Part shown: piece after piece, positions 24,634-33,788 of the stretch
Numbering within the stretch: position 1 is the first letter of the stretch
How the letters are laid out: each line of letters begins with the position of its first letter
Assembly (NCBI GenBank): GCA_938033695.1
Contig: CALHKE010000019.1
Coordinates: 82,691-146,690, forward strand
DNA from: an uncultured Candidatus Saccharibacteria bacterium
Lineage (GTDB): Bacteria; Patescibacteriota; Saccharimonadia; Saccharimonadales; Saccharimonadaceae
Direction of reading: 5' to 3'
DNA length: 64,000 nucleotides
The notes under the pieces: model-generated
Database searches by the model: none
Told to the model about the DNA's origin: nothing
Seen by the model: only the letters and a program-made list of their open reading frames with translations
Program-made: the position numbers and the translations under genes

Positions 24634-25788
24634 ATGAATCAAGCGGACAACACCGAAGACTTTGCCAATCTAATGGAAGAATTGAATAATTACACTACGG
24701 AAAACCATACCGATAATACTAATTCTTCAAACCAAACTTCTGAGGCTTCACCTGCGATTGATTTAAGTAATTTGGATGCTAGTCCTGCTGATTCTAGTCA
24801 GCCAGTCACTATTGCTCCCTCTGCTGATTTTGCTTCCTCTATGAATCAAACCGCCACTACTTCGGCTGCCGCAAAAGATTCTGATAATCTCACTACCCCA
24901 AGTCATACTCCGCTTTCCCCTCTGATGAATTTGGATGGTACGGAAAATACCGAGGCGGTTAAAGCTGCTGAATCTACCAAGGATTCAGCTCCAGATGATG
25001 TTGATTTTACTAAAGAAGATCAAACAGAAGATGCCGAAAAAACTGAACACGAAAAATTCCTTGAAGATCAAGAGAAAAATCCTTTGAAGGCCGCCGAACC
25101 AGTCCCGGGTTCTATTGGTAGTGCAGTTTCTTATCATGATTACGAAAAAGAGAAAAACGAAGAAGCCACTAAGGCGCAAAATCCTGAGAAGAAGCCGCTT
25201 AAGCTCGATCCAAAAATCATCGCCATTATTGCCATTGCCGGTATTTTTGTAATTTTTGGCGCCATCTTCTTGATTAATGCCTTGAGTAATCAGCCGAAGA
25301 AATCTTCTCGCGCCAACAATCAAAATACCGTTGTTGCTAATGAAAACCAAATTCTCGAATGTGCTACCAAAGTCTCCGAAGAGAATCGCACGAAATATAA
25401 TGCCGCTTCTGGCGAAGTCGCAAAGATTTTTACTTACAGCCACGATTCCTTATCCAGTATTGAAATTCGCACAGTCTATGAATTTAGCTCCACTGAGGCT
25501 GCTAAAACCGCCAAGCAAACTATCGATTCTGAAAATCAACTCACCGAAAATAATGGTCGTACCGAAAAGACGGAAAATCATAAGACGATTACCTCTGGCC
25601 TAGATGGCAAAATCGTCTCTCTCTCGGTCACTGTAAAATCAGAAGACCTCGAAGCCTACCAGAAGACCGACGACTTTAAAAATCAAAGTTTTGCTACCGC
25701 TGATTCTGACGGTAAGCTTGATCTTTCGATTAATAACGTGCTTACTACTCAAAATCTCCAGGGTTTCTCTTGTAGTATTACCGAATAG
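24634..25788 (+). CDS. Single-span protein with acidic N-terminal region, unknown
   Basis: A 384-residue protein. Residues 1-185 are Ser/Thr/Asp/Glu-rich and probably disordered and cytoplasmic. One hydrophobic span lies at about 192-213 after a basic KKPLKLDPK. The C-terminal 165 residues look like a small folded extracytoplasmic domain with two Cys (ILECATK and GFSCSITE) that could form a disulfide. The C-terminal domain is faintly reminiscent of small YehR/DUF1307-type lipoprotein domains, but this is not a confident match. AAGGATG precedes the ATG; a good terminator follows. The gene stands alone. A similar layout is seen in the protein at 54771. Confidence 0.7.
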   Translation: MNQADNTEDFANLMEELNNYTTENHTDNTNSSNQTSEASPAIDLSNLDASPADSSQPVTIAPSADFASSMNQTATTSAAAKDSDNLTTPSHTPLSPLMNLDGTENTEAVKAAESTKDSAPDDVDFTKEDQTEDAEKTEHEKFLEDQEKNPLKAAEPVPGSIGSAVSYHDYEKEKNEEATKAQNPEKKPLKLDPKIIAIIAIAGIFVIFGAIFLINALSNQPKKSSRANNQNTVVANENQILECATKVSEENRTKYNAASGEVAKIFTYSHDSLSSIEIRTVYEFSSTEAAKTAKQTIDSENQLTENNGRTEKTENHKTITSGLDGKIVSLSVTVKSEDLEAYQKTDDFKNQSFATADSDGKLDLSINNVLTTQNLQGFSCSITE

Positions 25789-25795
25789 AAGATTT

Positions 25796-25823
25796 AAAAG
25801 AGGCTTCCTGGCCTCTTTTTTTG
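25796..25823 (+). terminator. Terminator after the 24634 gene
   Basis: AAAAGAGGC/GCCTCTTTT stem with T-run. Confidence 0.85.
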
Positions 25824-25825
25824 AT

Positions 25826-25854
25826 TTGAGGAAATACTTGATTTTTGCTATAAT
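25826..25854 (+). promoter_or_regulatory. Promoter of metG
   Basis: TTGAGG, 17-nt spacer, TATAAT (25849-25854). The start codon is 12 nt further on, so the leader is only about 5 nt. Confidence 0.65.
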
Positions 25855-25866
25855 TATTAGGAAATT

Positions 25867-27282
25867 ATGAAAAATATCTATATTACCACTGCTATACCTT
25901 ATGTTAATGGCCTCCCACATATTGGACATGCCGAAGATTATTTGCTTGCTGACATCTATAAACGTTATCAGGAGCTTTTAGGTAACTCTGTGCGTTTTCA
26001 GGCTGGTACCGATGAGCATGGTAATAAAATCGAGAAAAAAGCTAAATCCCTTGGTCTCGACACGCAAAAATATGTTGACGATAATGCCAAAAAATTCCAA
26101 GAATTCATCGCCCGTTTTGATGTAAAATACACAGATTATATCCGTACTTCTGACCCGAAGCACATGCAGCGCGTGCAAGAAATTTGGCGAAAGCTCAAAG
26201 ACCATATTTATACCGCCAGTTATAATGGTTGGTATTGTGAGGGCTGCGAAAGTTTCGTCACTGAAAAAGAATACACCGAAAATCAAGGTGTTTGTCCAGA
26301 TCACCAAACCCCATACAATCGCCTTTCTGAGTCGAATTATTATTTCCGTATCAGTGACTTTAAAGATGAAATTCGTGCCAAAATCGAAAGCGGGGAAATG
26401 CAGATTTTACCAGAATTTCGTAAGAATGAAATCTTAAAGCTCCTTGCTGATGCGCCAGATGTTTCGATTTCACGTCCAAAATCACATCTCTCTTGGGGTA
26501 TTCCGGTACCAGGGGATGAAGAACAGGTGATGTATGTTTGGATGGATGCACTCACGAACTACATTACCGTCCTCGGTTATCCAGACCAGGATATTTCTGA
26601 ATTTTGGCCAGCCACGGTTAGTATTGTCGGTAAAGACATCCTGCGTTTTCATGCTATTTTATGGCCAGCGATTTTACTTGGCCTCGGCCTGCCTCTTCCG
26701 AAGACTCTCCTTTCGCACGGTTTTATTTTGGCTAACGGTACGAAAATGAGCAAGAGTATCGGTAATGTTGTCGACCCGATTGAGGTACTCGATAAGCATG
26801 GCGTCGATGCTTTCCGTTATTTCTTCTCTCGCCATATCGACACTTTCCTGGATTCTGATTTCTCTTGGGAAAAATTTGAAAATGCCTATAATAATGAATT
26901 AGCCAATGACTACGGTAATCTCGTCCAACGTCTAGCCACTCTTTGTAAAAAGAATCAGGTCAGCCTCACAGATGCGCCGGTCCTTGAATTCACGCCAGAA
27001 TATAGTGAATTGATGGATGGTTTTAATTTCTCCGCTGCTATTGATTATGCTTGGAGTCAGGTTCAATTAATTAATAAACACATCGAAGATCAAAAGCCAT
27101 GGACTGTGGCTAAGACCGATCCAGAAGCCGCTAAACAAATTTTACTTAATCTCGTGAACGAACTTCTGGTTGTAAATCACATGCTTAAACCGTTTTTGCC
27201 AATCACCGCTACAATTGAAGAAATCTTTACAGCTTTTGAAATCACTCCACCAGCTACTCCACTCTTTCCAAAGGAACGCTAG
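25867..27282 (+). CDS. metG: Methionyl-tRNA synthetase
   Basis: Charges tRNA-Met, including the initiator, with methionine. The 471-residue class I enzyme has YVNGLPHIGHAEDY (HIGH motif), a DEHGNKIEKKA segment, a connective-peptide knuckle WYCEGCESFVTEKEY with a second Cys in GVCPDH, VYVWMDALTNYIT, and KMSKSIGNVVDP (KMSKS loop). The anticodon-binding helical domain follows and the protein stops there: the C-terminal EMAP-like tRNA-binding domain of longer MetRS forms is absent. Own promoter; a shared terminator separates it from the convergent aquaporin gene. Confidence 0.96.
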   Translation: MKNIYITTAIPYVNGLPHIGHAEDYLLADIYKRYQELLGNSVRFQAGTDEHGNKIEKKAKSLGLDTQKYVDDNAKKFQEFIARFDVKYTDYIRTSDPKHMQRVQEIWRKLKDHIYTASYNGWYCEGCESFVTEKEYTENQGVCPDHQTPYNRLSESNYYFRISDFKDEIRAKIESGEMQILPEFRKNEILKLLADAPDVSISRPKSHLSWGIPVPGDEEQVMYVWMDALTNYITVLGYPDQDISEFWPATVSIVGKDILRFHAILWPAILLGLGLPLPKTLLSHGFILANGTKMSKSIGNVVDPIEVLDKHGVDAFRYFFSRHIDTFLDSDFSWEKFENAYNNELANDYGNLVQRLATLCKKNQVSLTDAPVLEFTPEYSELMDGFNFSAAIDYAWSQVQLINKHIEDQKPWTVAKTDPEAAKQILLNLVNELLVVNHMLKPFLPITATIEEIFTAFEITPPATPLFPKER

Positions 27283-27353
27283 AAAAATGGCCTATTATGG
27301 GCTATTTTTTATATATAATATAAAGCTAAAAATCCTATCCGAAATATATCTAT

Positions 27354-27390
27354 AAAAATAAGACCCCCAGTAGGAGTCTTATTTTTTTGT
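27354..27390 (+). terminator. Bidirectional terminator between metG and the aquaporin gene
   Basis: ATAAGAC...GTCTTAT stem with A-rich and T-rich flanks on opposite sides, between convergent genes. Confidence 0.7.
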
Positions 27391-27407
27391 TTGCTATTCA
27401 CCAGTGA

Positions 27408-28418
27408 TTATTTATCGTGGTGATGATGATGCTTGTCTTCACAGCAATCACATTCGCAGTCATCAGAAAGAGCCTTAGTCACATCAGCCACGAAGAAGGC
27501 AAGAATACCTGCTACAAGTGGAGTGATAATGTGAACCAAAGATTCGAGAGCTACGGTACCCATCAAAGCGTCAAATTTCTCAGCAGAAGTTGGGAAAATT
27601 TGGTACATGATGGCAATAGCTGGGTTCAAGATGAAATTATTGCGAAGCTTGAAGAAGCTGTCCGAAAGAATCAAGCAGAAGAGAACTGCGAGAGTTACAC
27701 CACCAGCAATGATCGCTGCGTAGGTGAAAGCACTTTTCTTGTGATTGTATTCTTGAGCACGGTTGAAGAAGAATGCTACGGTGAAGACACCGACGAATTC
27801 GATCAACATGTATTTCCAGAAGTCGCTGCCGGTTGCTGCGGTCAGAGCTGGAAGTTCAGCGCTGGCGCCGCTAGCCGTGCGGAGACCGCCGATAATCAAT
27901 AAACCAAGCCATGCACCGACGACCTGAGCTACGATGTAAAGTACACCGCGAATTGCAGAAACACGGCGAGTTGCCATCATGCCGATTGTGGTGGCTGGGT
28001 TAAGATGAGCACCTGAATAGGCGAAAACTGCCAAGGTAATCGCAAGGAAACCGAACAAGATATAAAGTGGTTGTTGGATTCCAAGAGTGAGTAGAAGCAT
28101 TGAAAGGAACATAGTTCCGATTACTTCACCGATTACTGCACCCCAAATACGTGGAGTTTCGAAAATCGTTAAAATATTCTCACCTTCAGGATATTTACGA
28201 GCAAAGAAACCCTTGAATGGATTTTTACTTTCCTTAATTTTCTTTTCTACTTTGAGGACTTCTTTTGTCATTTTCTTTTCAGCCTTCTCAGTCGCTTTTT
28301 TACTATCGTCGACAACTTTTTCGACGACTTCGATAACCTCTTCTTTAATTTCGGTTACCTCTGGTGTATTCACAGTCGTTTTTGGCTTGTGTGCAGACTT
28401 TTTAGTCTTTTTTGCCAT
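27408..28418 (-). CDS. Aquaporin/MIP-family channel with Lys-rich N-terminus and Cys/His C-terminus
   Basis: A 336-residue channel for water or small solutes such as glycerol. The first 85 residues are Lys/Glu/Val-rich and probably a cytoplasmic coiled coil. Six spans follow from about residue 90, with both half-helix motifs: GAHLNPATT and FILNPAIAI. The NPA boxes are intact. The protein ends in a short tail with four Cys and five consecutive His (CECDCCEDKHHHHH), which looks like a metal-binding tail. GGAGG lies before the ATG. The extensions at both ends are unusual for the family, whose members are typically 230-280 residues. Confidence 0.88.
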   Translation of the reverse strand: MAKKTKKSAHKPKTTVNTPEVTEIKEEVIEVVEKVVDDSKKATEKAEKKMTKEVLKVEKKIKESKNPFKGFFARKYPEGENILTIFETPRIWGAVIGEVIGTMFLSMLLLTLGIQQPLYILFGFLAITLAVFAYSGAHLNPATTIGMMATRRVSAIRGVLYIVAQVVGAWLGLLIIGGLRTASGASAELPALTAATGSDFWKYMLIEFVGVFTVAFFFNRAQEYNHKKSAFTYAAIIAGGVTLAVLFCLILSDSFFKLRNNFILNPAIAIMYQIFPTSAEKFDALMGTVALESLVHIITPLVAGILAFFVADVTKALSDDCECDCCEDKHHHHHDK

Positions 28419-28493
28419 TTTACCTCCTTAATAATATTAAAAAAATTATATCATAATATGATAAACTATGGTAATGTATATCGAAAGGAAAAG

Positions 28494-28721
28494 ATGGGCG
28501 TAATTATACAAAAAGATCAAGATAAAAATGCAGATCTCACTCAAAGAATTACCGCAGACCTTCGAAATCGTGCCAGGATGCAAGCTAAAATGAGCGATCC
28601 TGACTTGGTGGAAGATTCTGATTATGCTAAAGACCTTAAAACTACTAGTAAATTTGGTTGGTTTTGGCCAGTATTAATCATCCTCGCAGTGATTTCTTTA
28701 ATCTTCATTAAATTCTTCTAA
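28494..28721 (+). CDS. Small tail-anchored membrane protein, unknown
   Basis: A 75-residue protein with a hydrophilic, charged N-terminal 50 residues and one C-terminal hydrophobic span (FGWFWPVLIILAVISLIFIKFF). The frame is open further upstream, but the ATG at 28494 follows GAAAGGAAAAG and lies outside the divergent aquaporin leader. A terminator follows. Not recognised; the topology suggests a membrane-bound accessory or regulator. Confidence 0.65.
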   Translation: MGVIIQKDQDKNADLTQRITADLRNRARMQAKMSDPDLVEDSDYAKDLKTTSKFGWFWPVLIILAVISLIFIKFF

Positions 28722-28733
28722 AAATCTGCATTG

Positions 28734-28760
28734 ATCGCGTCGAATTGGCGCGATTTTTTA
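28734..28760 (+). terminator. Terminator after the 28494 gene
   Basis: ATCGCG/CGCGAT stem followed by TTTTTT. Confidence 0.85.
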
Positions 28761-28796
28761 TTCCCAATTCGTCTTCAACTTCACCTCAAAACAGAG

Positions 28797-28802
28797 TATA
28801 AT
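28797..28802 (+). promoter_or_regulatory. -10 box of pheST
   Basis: TATAAT with 10 nt to the ATG at 28813; leader of about 3 nt or less. Confidence 0.65.
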
Positions 28803-28812
28803 AGAATAAGTT

Positions 28813-29757
28813 ATGGAATTGGAACAGCTAAAAGCCGAACTTAAATCTCTCGGCGAAGAATACGCAAAAATGAAGACCTTGGCTCCCGAAGAGCGTAAGG
28901 CTTTTGGTCAAGCTTTGAATCAAAAAAAGCAGGCCGTTATCGATCAAATTAAAGCCCTTGAAGCCGCCAAGCAAAATACTGCCGTGAAAGCGATTGATCT
29001 TACCGCCCCATTTGACGTTAATCAATCGAGTATTACTTTTCATCGCGGCAGTCGACATCCTTTAATGATTGAGCTCGACCGCGTGATTGATATTTATTCC
29101 CGTATGGGTTTCGAAGTCATGGAGTCCACTCAGCTTGACGATGAATTTCATATGTTTGAATCTTTGAACTTCCCAGAAGGTCATCCGGCTCGTGATGGTT
29201 ATGATACTTTCCGCACTAAGGAAGGTTTTATTCCACCTGCTCACACCTCTACCATGCAATATCGTGCGCTCACTTCAAGATTAGATAATCTTGAAAAAGA
29301 CGGCCAGATTGCCGTAGTGATTCCAGGTCGTGTTTTCCGTAACGAAGATGTCGATGCTACTCATGAACATACTTTCTATCAATGTGAAGGTGTCTTTGTT
29401 TCCAAAACCGCCAATATGTCAGAAATGCTCGGCGTCTTAAAAAACTTCTTTGAAACCTATTATGGTGAAAAATTGCGTATCAAAACCCAACCTGGCTTCT
29501 TTCCATTCACTGAACCTTCTTTAGAACTACTCGTCGAAAAGCCAGCCTCTCTTGGTGGTAAGGGCGACGGCTGGCTCGAACTTATGGGCTGTGGCATGAT
29601 TCATCCGAATGTCTTAAAAGCTGCCGGAATTGACCCAGAAGTTTATCACGGTTTTGCCTGGGGTGGTGGTATCGATCGTCTGGTGATTATGAAATATCAT
29701 CTCAATGATATTCGCTTCTTTGAATCAGCCAAACTTGAATTTTTGGAGGAATTTTAA
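28813..29757 (+). CDS. pheS: Phenylalanyl-tRNA synthetase alpha subunit
   Basis: Catalytic subunit of the alpha2-beta2 PheRS. The 314-residue protein has an N-terminal coiled-coil tRNA-binding arm (about 1-60), then the class II core: HPLMIELDRVIDIYSRMGFEV, PEGHPARDGYDTF, LTSRLDNLEKDG, GRVFRNEDVDATHEHTF (motif 2) and GFAWGGGIDRLVIMKYHLND (motif 3). Slightly shorter than the usual 330-350. Its stop codon overlaps the pheT start by one base (TAATG), so the two are translationally coupled. Confidence 0.96.
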   Translation: MELEQLKAELKSLGEEYAKMKTLAPEERKAFGQALNQKKQAVIDQIKALEAAKQNTAVKAIDLTAPFDVNQSSITFHRGSRHPLMIELDRVIDIYSRMGFEVMESTQLDDEFHMFESLNFPEGHPARDGYDTFRTKEGFIPPAHTSTMQYRALTSRLDNLEKDGQIAVVIPGRVFRNEDVDATHEHTFYQCEGVFVSKTANMSEMLGVLKNFFETYYGEKLRIKTQPGFFPFTEPSLELLVEKPASLGGKGDGWLELMGCGMIHPNVLKAAGIDPEVYHGFAWGGGIDRLVIMKYHLNDIRFFESAKLEFLEEF

Positions 29758-32222
29758 TGCTTATCTCACTCAATAAAATCAAACAATATGTCGGATCCAT
29801 TCCGGTTTCCGATGAGGAATTAGTAAAATTAATCGGCTCACGTCTCGTTGAAGTTGAAGGCGTGATGGACATGGCTGAAAAATATCGTGGTGCCTATCTT
29901 GCTAAAGTGGTAACCTGTGAAGATATTCCGGGTACCCACTTGCACCTCTGTCAAATCGACGCCGGTCCAGAACTCAATCAGAAGTTTTCTACTCTGGATT
30001 CCGGTCTCGTGCAAATCGTCTGTGGCGCGCCAAATGTTCGTGCTGGCATTATCGTCGTCTGGCTCACCCCAGGTAGTATCGTGCCAGATACTTTTGGCGG
30101 TGAGAATTTCGTGCTTGGTTCGCGCAAGCTTCGTGGTTATGAAAGTTTCGGCATGTTAGCCGGACCAGATGAGCTCGGACTTTCTTCTGATCATAAGTAC
30201 ATTGCAGAGGTTGATGCGGAACTTGGTCGCCCAGGGCAGGCTCTGGCGGACGTTTTTGATTTAAATGATAAGATTTTTGATATCGAAAATAAATCGCTCA
30301 CTCATCGCCCAGATACTTTTGGCTTGGTTGGCTTTGCGCGCGAAGTTTCCGGTATTCTTGGTCAAAAATTCTCTGAACCAGTGAGTTTTGATCAAACCGT
30401 AGATGGCCTGTCTGATGAAATTTCCATTGAAATTGCCGATCAAAAACTTTGCCCACGCTATTCGGCTTGTCTAGTAGAGGTGAAAGACCTAAATCTTAGT
30501 CAGCCTGTCGCACCAGAGTTTTCTGATCTCTATAATATGACGGAGGATTCGGTTTTGCTCGCTAAATCTGGTATTAATTCAGTTAATCCCATCGTTGATG
30601 CCACGAATCTCACCATGCTGGAGCTAGGTCAGCCGCTTCATGCTTTCGATTATGATAAATTTGTCAAAATTGGCGGCCTAGACTACGCGAAAATCATCGT
30701 GCGTGCGGCGCGCTCTGGTGAATCTTTAACCTTGCTCGATGGTAAAACTATTGAGCTAAATTCCAATGATATTGTGATTACCTCGAACGACATTCCAGTC
30801 GCCTTAGCCGGTGCCATGGGTGGGGAATCGACCAAAATCGATGATTCGACCACTCGTATTTTACTCGAATCGGCCACCTTTAGTCTCTATAATTTGCGTA
30901 AAACTCAGATGGCGCACGGTATTTTTTCCGAAGCCATCACCCGCTTTACCAAGGGTCAGCCAGCCGTCAATACTATTCCAGCCATCAAGGATTGTTTAAC
31001 TAAACTTGGTGTAAAAGCAGGTGCTGAACTCCGTTTCGCCGACTCTCTTAAACAGGATTTGTCTGAAATTCAAGTCGCCGTGAGGGTTTCTGAGATTAAT
31101 CAACTTCTCGGCTCGAATTATAATCAAACTTTAATCATCCAAACTCTTGAAAATGTTGGCTTCAAGGTAGTTTCTGATTCGGAAAATCTTTTGGTTACGG
31201 CCCCACTCTGGCGTACCGACATTCATATCAAGGAAGACGTCATCGAAGAAGTTGGCCGCCTACTCGGCTTTGATAATTTACCACTCAGCCTACCAGTCCG
31301 TCCATTTATTGGTGCCGAAAAGAACGCCATGTTTGAACTAAAAACTACTTTAAGAAATCTCCTTTCACTCGAGCTTGGCCTAAATGAAGTTTTGACTTAT
31401 AGTTTCGTTTCCAAAAAGTTACTTGAACGTGTCGGTGAAAATATTGAGGATGCTTATGAAATCACTAATTCCATTTCACCTGAATTGCAACTCTTCCGTA
31501 CCTCTATCACACCAAGCCTGCTTGAGAAGGTTCGTGAAAATCAAAAAGCTGGCTTTGCCGATTTTTCCCTTTATGAAATGAATCAAGTTACTAGAAAATC
31601 TCTTGGCTTAAATTCTGATCGAACCCCGAAAATGCAACATCATTTGGCTGTAGTTTCTACTGCGGATTATTATTACTCTAAGCAGATTTTGGAAAATCTT
31701 GCCGATAAACTTGGACTTAGTTTTGAAATTCAGGCTTTTTCAGACGGTGAAGATTCGGGTTATTTCGAACCAAAACGTGCCGCTAAAATTCTTCTTTCCG
31801 GTACTCAAATTGGTTGCCTTGGTGAATTGAAAAATTCCGTCAAAACCGCTCTAAAGCTGAAGGAAGTTTCTAGCTTGGAATTAGATCTCGAAGTCTTGCT
31901 GGGTCAAAAAGCTTCCGACAAGCGCATTAAGGAGTTCAGTCGTTTCCCAGCCGTCAATCGTGATCTTACAGTTAAAATTTCGGAAGATAAGACGTTCGCT
32001 TCAGTCGAAAATGCCATTCTCGAAGTTTTGAAGCGTCAACCATCTCTGATGTTCCATCTCACGGCTACCTCAATCTATCAAGCTGAAGGTGCTGACACGA
32101 AAAATCTTAGCTTCCATTTGAACTTTGCTTCCACTGAGAAGACGCTACTTTCTGAGGAAATCTCTGCTATAATGAACAGTATTAGCAAATCATTAGAAAA
32201 AATTGGTGGAGAAATTATTTAG
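29757..32222 (+). CDS. pheT: Phenylalanyl-tRNA synthetase beta subunit
   Basis: The 821-residue partner of PheS, carrying editing and tRNA-anticodon functions. N-terminal EMAP-like tRNA-binding domain (about 40-150, CQIDAG and IVCGAPNVRAG), B3/B4 editing domain (about 205-390, NPIVDATNLTMLELGQPLHAFD), B5 domain (about 400-480), catalytic-like core (VIEEVGRLLGFDNLP) and C-terminal FDX-ACB domain (SRFPAVNRDLTVKI). All domains of the full-length bacterial form are present. Translationally coupled to pheS. Confidence 0.96.
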   Translation: MLISLNKIKQYVGSIPVSDEELVKLIGSRLVEVEGVMDMAEKYRGAYLAKVVTCEDIPGTHLHLCQIDAGPELNQKFSTLDSGLVQIVCGAPNVRAGIIVVWLTPGSIVPDTFGGENFVLGSRKLRGYESFGMLAGPDELGLSSDHKYIAEVDAELGRPGQALADVFDLNDKIFDIENKSLTHRPDTFGLVGFAREVSGILGQKFSEPVSFDQTVDGLSDEISIEIADQKLCPRYSACLVEVKDLNLSQPVAPEFSDLYNMTEDSVLLAKSGINSVNPIVDATNLTMLELGQPLHAFDYDKFVKIGGLDYAKIIVRAARSGESLTLLDGKTIELNSNDIVITSNDIPVALAGAMGGESTKIDDSTTRILLESATFSLYNLRKTQMAHGIFSEAITRFTKGQPAVNTIPAIKDCLTKLGVKAGAELRFADSLKQDLSEIQVAVRVSEINQLLGSNYNQTLIIQTLENVGFKVVSDSENLLVTAPLWRTDIHIKEDVIEEVGRLLGFDNLPLSLPVRPFIGAEKNAMFELKTTLRNLLSLELGLNEVLTYSFVSKKLLERVGENIEDAYEITNSISPELQLFRTSITPSLLEKVRENQKAGFADFSLYEMNQVTRKSLGLNSDRTPKMQHHLAVVSTADYYYSKQILENLADKLGLSFEIQAFSDGEDSGYFEPKRAAKILLSGTQIGCLGELKNSVKTALKLKEVSSLELDLEVLLGQKASDKRIKEFSRFPAVNRDLTVKISEDKTFASVENAILEVLKRQPSLMFHLTATSIYQAEGADTKNLSFHLNFASTEKTLLSEEISAIMNSISKSLEKIGGEII

Positions 32223-32230
32223 GTAACAAT

Positions 32231-32953
32231 ATGGACGAAAAAAGTTTACGTACTAGCACTAAACAGCGCATTATTATAGGTTTTATCGCAGTCTTGCTCT
32301 TCGTTTCGACGATTATGGTTTATGCCTTAATTGTTTTGAATGGCGAGAAAAGTAAGAAGGGTACAGCTGAACAAAACGCTGAACTTAAGGTTCTTGCTAA
32401 GGAATTAGACGAGAAGAAAAAAGATAAAGATAATGCGGTGAAAGCACTTAATGATAAATACTTTGAGACTCTCAAGTCTGCTCGTAGTAATATTAAATCC
32501 TACAATGTTTCTCGCGCGCAAAATGATGGTCTAAAATCTATCGACCTCACTGTTGGCACTGGCGCTACTCTTGAAAAAGAGAGTAAATATCTAGCCTATT
32601 ACTTCGGTTGGTGTTCTGATGAGTCTGTATTTGATTCATCTTTTGATGATAATAATAATCCAAAATCTTTGAAGGATCCGCTCGATGTTACTGGTTCTGG
32701 TAGCTTAATTACTGGTTGGTCGGATGGTCTAGTCGGCGCCAAGCTCGGCGGAGTTCGTGAGCTCCATATCCCAAGTACTCTTGCTTATGGCGACACGAAA
32801 GAAATTTGTGGTGGAAAGAATTCTCCACTTTACTTCGTGATTCTACCTTTTGAAGACGCAGCCTATACTAAGGCAGTTCAAGAACATCAAGCAATTTATC
32901 GTAAGTACTTGAACCTCCAAAGCGAAATTCGTGGCACTGGCTCGCTCTTCTAA
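32231..32953 (+). CDS. Membrane-anchored FKBP-type peptidyl-prolyl isomerase
   Basis: A 240-residue protein. A hydrophobic span at about 14-34 anchors it, followed by a charged coiled coil (about 40-75) and an FKBP domain at about 95-215: GLKSIDLTVGTGATLE, FDSSFDD, LITGWSDGLVGAKLGGVREL, IPSTLAYGD and SPLYFVILPFE. It has the VxGWxxGLxGxKxGxxRxLxIPxxxAYG core of the family and probably catalyses proline isomerisation of exported proteins outside the membrane. It lies 8 nt after pheT and may be read from the same promoter. A terminator follows. Confidence 0.88.
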   Translation: MDEKSLRTSTKQRIIIGFIAVLLFVSTIMVYALIVLNGEKSKKGTAEQNAELKVLAKELDEKKKDKDNAVKALNDKYFETLKSARSNIKSYNVSRAQNDGLKSIDLTVGTGATLEKESKYLAYYFGWCSDESVFDSSFDDNNNPKSLKDPLDVTGSGSLITGWSDGLVGAKLGGVRELHIPSTLAYGDTKEICGGKNSPLYFVILPFEDAAYTKAVQEHQAIYRKYLNLQSEIRGTGSLF

Positions 32954-32991
32954 AACCAAAGAATCTAGTCCGTATTTAGAATTAAGCTTAA

Positions 32992-33020
32992 AAAATAACT
33001 TCCCACGTGGAAGTTATTTT
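32992..33020 (+). terminator. Bidirectional terminator between the FKBP and CpsB-type genes
   Basis: AATAACTTCC/GGAAGTTATT stem with A- and T-runs on the two sides, between convergent genes. Confidence 0.85.
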
Positions 33021-33768
33021 AATGATTAATCGAAAGACTATTTTCTTGTAGCTTCTTCAGCCCCTCGTCGGTAATAATTTTCCGAATTTTCTTGCAGGCT
33101 TTCTCGTACTTTTCGAAGACACTTCCATCTGCACGGTGCGCGTCTGTCCCGAGAAAATCCACTAGGCCGTGTTTTAGAAAATATTTCATGGTTTTGGCTG
33201 GCTTCGGACCGTATTGTCTGGCCATGCTGCCGATATTACACTGTAATTTTACACCAATTTTACGAAGTTCCAGGGCTTTTTCCGGTTTCTTCTGCAAGAA
33301 TTCATAACGTTCCGGATGGGCTAAAATTGGTACAATATTTTGACTCTTCATTTCAAAAATTACTTCACGTAGATAGCCTACCTCAGTCATAAATGGTACC
33401 TCGAAAAGCGCATAATGTTTCTTCTTTTTGTTTTTCGTAGCGTCTACGCTTAGCTTAGTGTTTTCACCCAGTAGTGACGCTTGATCTTCTTGCATATATT
33501 TCACCATTTCTGGATCCACATAAATTTCATTACCAGGGTAAAGTTTGAATTGAATCCTCAACTCATCTAGTTGTGCTTGTAATTCTTTACGCAGACGCGC
33601 CTTGGTTTTATTATCCGCCAGCTGATCACTATTCGGAATAAAGTGGGAAGTAGTAAAGCCACCGGTGAATCCGAGCTCGACAAGTTTTTTGGCCATCGCA
33701 ATACTTTCCTCAAAATCACGACTGCCGTCATCGATTCCTGGCAAAATATGCAGATGCGTGTCAATCAT
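33019..33768 (-). CDS. CpsB/YwqE-type PHP-domain tyrosine-protein phosphatase
   Basis: A 249-residue manganese-dependent phosphatase of the PHP superfamily. It starts IDTHLHILPGIDDGSRD (HxH metal site), has TTSHFIPN, the YPGNEIYVD segment, ILAHPERYEFL and DFLGTDAHRADGS, matching CpsB/YwqE. This family dephosphorylates the C-terminal tyrosines of its cognate BY-kinase and so tunes capsule or exopolysaccharide assembly. The gene lies 20 nt downstream of just such a kinase on the same strand, with GGAGG before the ATG, which strongly supports the assignment. Confidence 0.9.
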   Translation of the reverse strand: MIDTHLHILPGIDDGSRDFEESIAMAKKLVELGFTGGFTTSHFIPNSDQLADNKTKARLRKELQAQLDELRIQFKLYPGNEIYVDPEMVKYMQEDQASLLGENTKLSVDATKNKKKKHYALFEVPFMTEVGYLREVIFEMKSQNIVPILAHPERYEFLQKKPEKALELRKIGVKLQCNIGSMARQYGPKPAKTMKYFLKHGLVDFLGTDAHRADGSVFEKYEKACKKIRKIITDEGLKKLQENSLSINH

Positions 33769-33788
33769 GCCACCTCCTGGTTTTATAT

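Noticed and set aside
24985..25443. 152-codon minus-strand frame opposite the 24634 gene
   Set aside because: Phe-rich shadow of a Lys/Glu-rich gene; no upstream signals.
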